From the NCBI RefSeq assembly GCF_000340215.1, contig NW_006921541.1, positions 57,876 through 121,875 on the forward strand: a stretch of 64,000 nucleotides of DNA, given 5' to 3'. The DNA is from Pseudocercospora fijiensis CIRAD86. Lineage: Eukaryota > Ascomycota > Dothideomycetes > Mycosphaerellales > Mycosphaerellaceae. Positions 58,784-64,000 of the stretch are shown here, in pieces (position 1 is the stretch's first letter; each line of letters begins with the position of its first letter). The position numbers and the translations under genes are program-made. The notes below the pieces were generated by a model that saw only the letters and a list, made by a program, of their open reading frames with translations, did not search any database and was not told the origin of the DNA.

Positions 58784-59209
58784 GCTTTTCTCTAGAGATA
58801 CTCGGTAGCGAGAAGCAAGTCGCCTAGGCCTAGCGTAGCTAATTCGTCGGTATATTAGCCTATAGCACTACCGTTATAGATGTAGCGTTACCTTTTACAT
58901 TAGCAAGTACGTAAGGGTAGTCTATACGTTTACCTCCTTCCTTCTTCTAAACACTAAGCTTAATAGCCCAAGGTCCCTATTCTTAGAGGCTATAGGCCTA
59001 GGTTGCTATATCTATCTAAGAGCTAGGAAGGGAGAGGGATAGGGAACCTCCCTTTCTTAGTATCCTACGTAACTAGTACTAATTAGGGCAGGAACAGTCT
59101 CTAGTAGAGTACCTTATTATCGTTGTTACTTAAGGAAGGTTGCTAGAGTCTAGGAATCTAGAGGGAAGTAGTCCTAGAAGGGTAGAGGGGTTAGGTTCGG
59201 CTATCTTCC

Positions 59210-59234
59210 TAATGCTACCCCCGGGGTATTATTA
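59210..59234. repeat. 25-bp boundary palindrome, copy B, after pol
   Basis: TAATGCTACCCCCGGGGTATTATTA, identical to 39798-39822, with the same TTCC/GGAA extension. Confidence 0.9.
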
Positions 59235-59477
59235 GGAAAACACGCCTCGTATAGTTCTATCTAAGGAAAAACAAGAGCAAAGGAATAAAGTTACAGCAAC
59301 ATCTCGAAGGCAAAAGAGCAATATAATAGACAAAGTAAAAGCAAAAGAGGGTAGTAACTATAAGCATTAATATCCGTAGGAACAAGCAGTAAGGACTAAA
59401 GCTATAGGGCGGTACTATATTAATAGCGCGGAGAAGGTAAGGAAAACAACGTAGTAGAGGTAGGGAAAGACAAGCAA

Positions 59478-62400
59478 TTATTTAGTCTCGGGATCTAGCT
59501 ATGATTCTAGGCGGTCTTCGTCGCTAGACTAGTCGAGCTCCTCCTCGGAGTTAGAGTTAGATAGCTAGAAGTCTAGTTTACTATCGGAATTAATATCGGA
59601 AATGCTCTACGCGTAATTAATACGTATATAACCCTCCCTTTGTTTATAAGTTATTCCTAATAGCTTACTAAGATGTATCTAGGGATGCGCATAGTTGTCG
59701 GGCAGAATAGGATCTATAATCGCGGTAGGATCCTCCTCTCGATAGGCATCTAAGGTCGGTAGAGGGTCTATAGAGGCATTAACTTCCTCCTCGGTCGGGG
59801 GAGGGCGGGTAGGCTCTCTTAATTCGACGATCTTTTTTAGGTTAGCTCGGGGGTGCGAGTGCTTTAAAGTAGCACTATTAAGTTCCTAAAGTCGGTACGT
59901 AGAACTATCGTAAAGGACCTCCTACACTCTATAAGGCCCTTTCTATTTAAAGGCTAGCTTATAGGAGTAACTATACTCTAACTCGGACCGGTATAGGAGA
60001 ACTATATCGCTAACCTTTAGAGGCTCCCAATTAATAGCATTATAGTCATTAAAATACTGCTTAGCCTCTTTACGAAGGCGCCGTTGTCGAGCAAGTCCCT
60101 CCTAAGAAGTAGTAGTTATATCCTTAAGAGCCTTAGCGCGTAGGGTAAGGAGATCCGCTCTAGTACGAATAGACCCCTAATCGTAAACGCTATGCGTGCG
60201 ATAGGACAACTTAATAGGAAGAACGGCGTCCCTCCTAATTATAAGCTCTACTAGCGTAAGTCTAGTCGTATCGACAATAGTAGTTCGATCCGCCTAGAGA
60301 AGGGCCGGGACCCGGGTAGAGATAGGAACCGACCTATCCCCTCTATTAGTTATCTTAGACAGGGCATCAATTAAAGACCGATAGCTACGTTTAACAATAG
60401 CATTCGACTAGGGATAGTACGGGGAGATGCGAACGTTTTTCGCTCTATACGAAACAAGCAGTGCTTAAACTTCTTTAGCTATATTGTTCGTAGCGTTGTC
60501 TAAGATAATCTCGTAAGGTGTTCCCTAGCGGCAAAACAGATCTTTAAATAGGAAGGTAGCTATATTACGAGCATTAATAGCGCCGCAGCCCTTATAGAAA
60601 TGATAGGCCTCTAGCTATCGAGAAAGACCCTCCCGAATAATATATAAGCTATTATTGCGACTAAGATAGACCCTATCGCTATACTACCGTTCTCCGACTA
60701 ATTAGGTAGTAGGAATACGCAGTTCCCCTAGACGTCGGTAGCTATTCCTAAAATTGCACTTAGGATAGCTCTTATAGTAGCGGGAGATATTAGCCTATAC
60801 GCTATCCTACTAGTAGCGCCGACGAAGGACATCGAAGGTGCCCTCCGCCGCCCGGTAGCCGAGCTTATCGTAAACAGAACGAAGGATCTCTTATCGGGCT
60901 GCTAGGTCGTTAATAATACGCTAGAGAGGTATATTAACTATCGCTTATCGCTAAAGGATTCGATCTTTAACTAGGAATCGTCGAGAATAGCGAATAACCC
61001 GACAGTATTAACTCTTTAATAGGCTAGGCGCTTTCTTCGTATAGGTTAGGAAGTAGGCGATATAATAGGAGTCGTCGGAGTAGACCCTATTAAGGATATT
61101 ATCCCTCTCTAGTTTATCCGCCTTAGCTTTAGTCTAGTCGTTACCGTTAGCAGTAGGGCTCTCGTCGGGCTAGTTACTAGGTTAGTCGCTAGGTTAGTCG
61201 TTAGTAGCAGGCCTAGTAATCGCTAGTATAGCATTAATATAGAAGGTAGCGAAGAAGGTGCGGTTAATTACCGTATCGACATCCTCTTCTTCTATTATCT
61301 CGGCGATGTCCTCTTCTATAGCGGGCCTTCTAGAAAGGCTATCCGGTCTAGTATGCTTCTTGCTAGGAACGTAGAAGACGTCGAAGTCAAATAAATAGAT
61401 CTAGGCAACCTACCGAGCTATCGTAGAGTTTAGTAGGTCGGAGGCTATACGGTTAAGCTAATAGACTAGCGTCTAAGCATCGATTTCTAGACGAAAGAAT
61501 ACCCTAAAGAGCTATAGTCGGAACTTCTTAAGAGCCTTATAGACTCTAAGGCATTCTCGCTTACTAGCATCGTATCGGGCCTCGATCGGTTTCTATAGTC
61601 CGGAGTCGTACCTAATAGGATAACGCAAGGATAGCTCCTTACGGTTATACTGCATTAGTATCTCGCTATAGCCTTCCCCGCTCGAGTCGACAGCAACAAT
61701 TATTAAACCCGCACCCTCTAAGTAGTTAATAGATATTAGTATAGGTGCGCTAACGAGCGCCTTAGTTACCGTGTCCTTAGCCGCTTAGTAAACGGAGGTC
61801 TATTCGAATTTAGCATCCTTCTTAAGCAAGGCGTATAAGGGCTTATATACTAATGCAAAGTTCTCGACCTAGATGCGGAAGTAGGAGACTACTCTAAGCT
61901 AGGTTCGGACATCCTTCTAATAGGTAGGATCCGGCTAGGACACTATCTTTAGGACCCGTATATTATTAGGATAGCGGCCGTTCTTATTAGTTACAAACCC
62001 GACAATGTTTATTCGTTTGTATAGGAGCTAAAGCTTCTCTCTATATACCGTTAGGTTAGCTCGCTCTAGGTCGTAGAGGACACTATCGAGGTTCTAAATA
62101 TATTCGAGAAAGAACCTACGGATGCTAGGCTCTACTTCTTTATTGTCGTACCTAGTTTTAGGGCCCTTAATACCGATATCGTCGAGGAAAGGCATCGCTA
62201 TATAGGAGATATAGGCCGCGAGGACTTAGTTTATAATGCGAACGAACTAGGCTACGGAGTTAGTTGCCCCTTAGGGAAGGGTAGTTTGTCTATATAGCCT
62301 AAGAGGTATCTCGAAACTAGTAAGGTCGCGGCTATTAGGGTAGAGAGGGATCTAGTCGTAGCCCGAGAAAACATTAACTAGTAAGGCTACAATATAGTTA

Positions 62401-63224
62401 GCAAAAGCTTCCGAGAACCTATTAGTCTCCGGAGGAAGGTTAGCATCTCTAATCGTAACTGCGTTAAACTTTTGTATAGCGTTAATTAGACGGTACTTCT
62501 TTAGTTCCCTAGGAGCTGTTTTCTTTTAAACTAGGAAGTATAGATTACGATACGAGGCATAGGAAGGTTCTAAGGTGCTAGCCTTTATACGCTATCGTAT
62601 TATATCCTTAACTATACCGCGTAGGCTTAGGTTTAGCTTAAAACCTAGGTAGGCCTAAGGCTTATATTCGATCGTTCGGATCCTCTACGGAGGGGCAACC
62701 TCCGGGTTTATTCTACCTAGGTAAGTAAAGTTATATGCTAACACGGCCTCGCGATTGTATAGAAGCTCGTATAGCAAATCTAGCTTACGATCCGAAAGCT
62801 CGATACTAGGTTTGATTTTCGCAAGCCTCTCCTCTATTAGCCTTAACCCCCTAGGGATAGTAGAGAACTTTTTAGTAATGTATTTCTAATCGTACGGACC
62901 ATCCCTAGGTAGTAGTATCGCCTCCTAATTAAGGCACTTTTGTCGCTAGTTAGGATTTCCGCTAGGATTAGACCTATCGGTAATGTATACGCTGCCCTTT
63001 ATAGGCTTAATCTTGTCGGCTACCCTCTTATATAGGGTATAGACACTAATCGATTATCGAATCCGAGCTCTCTCTCTTTGTCGTTAGGCCTAGAGATTAG
63101 CGTAATAAAACAGCGCGTAAACTTCCTTAGAAGTCTCCTTAAGTCGATAGATATACAACTAGTAGTCCTAATTTATAACGCCGGCGAAAACGTTAGATTC
63201 GTAATAATACCCCTAGAGTAGCAT
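59478..63224 (-). pseudogene. pol of copy B (RT, RNase H, integrase), 1249 codons
   Basis: The ATG at 63224 overlaps the gag-pro stop. The frame runs to TAA 59480-59478, the same stop as in copy A. The RNase H end with FDFDVFY and the SKKHTRPDSLSRRP block lies near 61320-61390. The integrase zinc finger lies near 60740-60780. The core Glu position is again Lys (IVKRSYRSL, near 60390), so this change is either shared ancestry or parallel RIP. The stops are at RIP sites. Confidence 0.9.
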
Positions 63225-63226
63225 TA
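63202..63226. promoter_or_regulatory. 25-bp boundary palindrome at the gag-pro/pol junction of copy B
   Basis: TAATAATACCCCTAGAGTAGCATTA. Its core is changed from CCGGGG to CTAGAG, which weakens the hairpin. On the minus strand TAATG again has TAA in the gag-pro frame (63226) and ATG in the pol frame (63224). Confidence 0.6.
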
Positions 63227-64000
63227 GACTCGCGCTCTAATTTGTTAGTTCGGGTAGACCCGCGTCCGGTAGTAATGCCTCCGGCGACGACGTATAAGAT
63301 AGCATTATCACCTTAACTCGTATAGTAGGTATAGGTAGTCGTTGTGTTATACTCGCTATCGCTTCGAGTACCCGTCTTCTTAGTGCAGAACCTAGAAACT
63401 TGCCTTAACGTACGGAGCGGCGCACTTCTAGAAATAACCTATTTAAGCTATACTAACTTATAGCGCAGATTGCCGGTCTTACAACCGCGCCGTAGCGTTT
63501 CCCGAAGACCGTCTAGAAGTAGCAAGGATATCCTCGTAGGACTTGTAGCTAGTGTTGCCAACATAACTAGTAAATACGACTCGGTTGCCCTTCTAGTTAG
63601 CGATAGTTCCCTCCTAGGAGCTATCGTCGCAGTTGCGCTAGACACTACGAGTTATGCGAGACTATAGCCGACCTAGAATAATTAGCGTATTTAGGTCGGC
63701 GGCAATCTAGAAGGTAAAGGAAAAGCATATACCGAAAGCGTCTACTATAACATTATAGTAGGCACCTACTAGCGTAACCTCCCTATTTACTCCCTATATA
63801 CTAAGGGAAATGTCTCTGTTTATTAGTAGTCTAAGCTATTTAGCCTAGCGCTTACTTATAATAAGTAACTCTAAACCATTATTAAGCATTGCTAGTATCT
63901 ATTAACTATAGCTCCCGATAGTGACCTAAATATAGATAGTAGGGACGACGGCGAAGGAACGGGTAACTGCGGAAAGGTCTACATTATTAGGGATAGAGTA
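63224..64000 (-). pseudogene. Protease end of gag-pro, copy B, cut by window edge
   Basis: The C-terminal 258 codons of gag-pro are present, covering the protease region seen in copy A, including the NTLIILGR block near 63690. The frame ends at TAA 63226-63224. The rest of Gag and the 5' LTR lie to the right of the window. Confidence 0.8.

Larger units (their letters stand above)
58350..59477 (-). other. Intergenic region of copy B between pol and third ORF
   Basis: It matches 38943-40089 of copy A in layout, with both boundary palindromes in place and no protein-like frame. Confidence 0.5.
55114..64000 (-). mobile_element. Copy B of the large Ty3/gypsy element, 5' part beyond window
   Basis: It is collinear with copy A from the 3' LTR through the third ORF and pol to the protease region, where the window ends. 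Differences from copy A are mostly transitions plus small indels. CA and TG survive at more sites than in copy A, and the LTR keeps a TG terminus, so this copy is less heavily mutated. It lies in a LINE. Confidence 0.92.

Noticed and set aside
63448..63667. Two overlapping 65-codon ORFs on opposite strands
   Set aside because: Both are out of frame with the gag-pro protease part that covers this stretch.

Overview
The window looks like repeat-rich heterochromatin of a filamentous ascomycete (Pezizomycotina-type) genome. Nearly every CpA and TpG has become TpA while CpG is kept, which is the signature of repeat-induced point mutation (RIP). In-frame stops are almost all TAG/TAA at positions where CAG, CAA or TGG would be expected, so no long intact ORF survives. 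RIP makes substitutions only, so original frames can still be followed for hundreds of codons. No intact host gene was found. The main families are a Helitron, two kinds of Ty3/gypsy LTR retrotransposon and a Tad1-like LINE. The CCCTAA telomere-type repeat and possible tRNA relics fit a fungal subtelomere or other gene-poor block.

Layout. 1-3.2 kb: unrecognised degenerate coding frames. 3.3-3.7 kb: two tRNA-like relics on the minus strand. 3.8-4.1 kb: a 129-bp tandem repeat. 4.2-6.9 kb: unrecognised relic. 6.96-21.06 kb: a Helitron Rep/helicase frame split by a complete 7.1-kb chromodomain-type Ty3/gypsy element (11184-18292). Removing the insert and its 5-bp target duplication restores one frame. 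21.3-22.3 kb: a separate degenerate ORF. 24.1-29.5 kb: a block bounded by related palindromes, holding a frame of more than 1000 codons and a second frame with 10-residue and 48-residue protein repeats. 29.6-32.0 kb: tandem repeats of 41, 255 and 273 bp. 33.19 kb: interstitial telomere repeat followed by an imperfect palindrome. 33.4-35.7 kb: more tandem repeats and relics.

35740-48017: a complete 12.3-kb Ty3/gypsy element (copy A, minus strand) with 279-bp LTRs, inserted in a long unrecognised minus-strand frame. From 55114 to the window edge a second copy (copy B, minus strand, 5' end outside) interrupts a Tad1-like LINE. The LINE also contains a 100-base assembly gap.

The most interesting system is the copy A/B retrotransposon. 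Besides gag-pro and pol (RT, RNase H, integrase) it has a third frame of about 915 codons between integrase and the 3' LTR, kept in both copies with in-frame length variation. A 25-bp near-palindrome with core ACCCCCGGGGT recurs at every gene boundary of the element. At the gag-pro/pol boundary the palindrome supplies an overlapping TAATG: TAA is in the gag-pro frame and ATG is in the pol frame in both copies. This suggests stop-restart translation, with the caveat that RIP can turn CAATG into TAATG.
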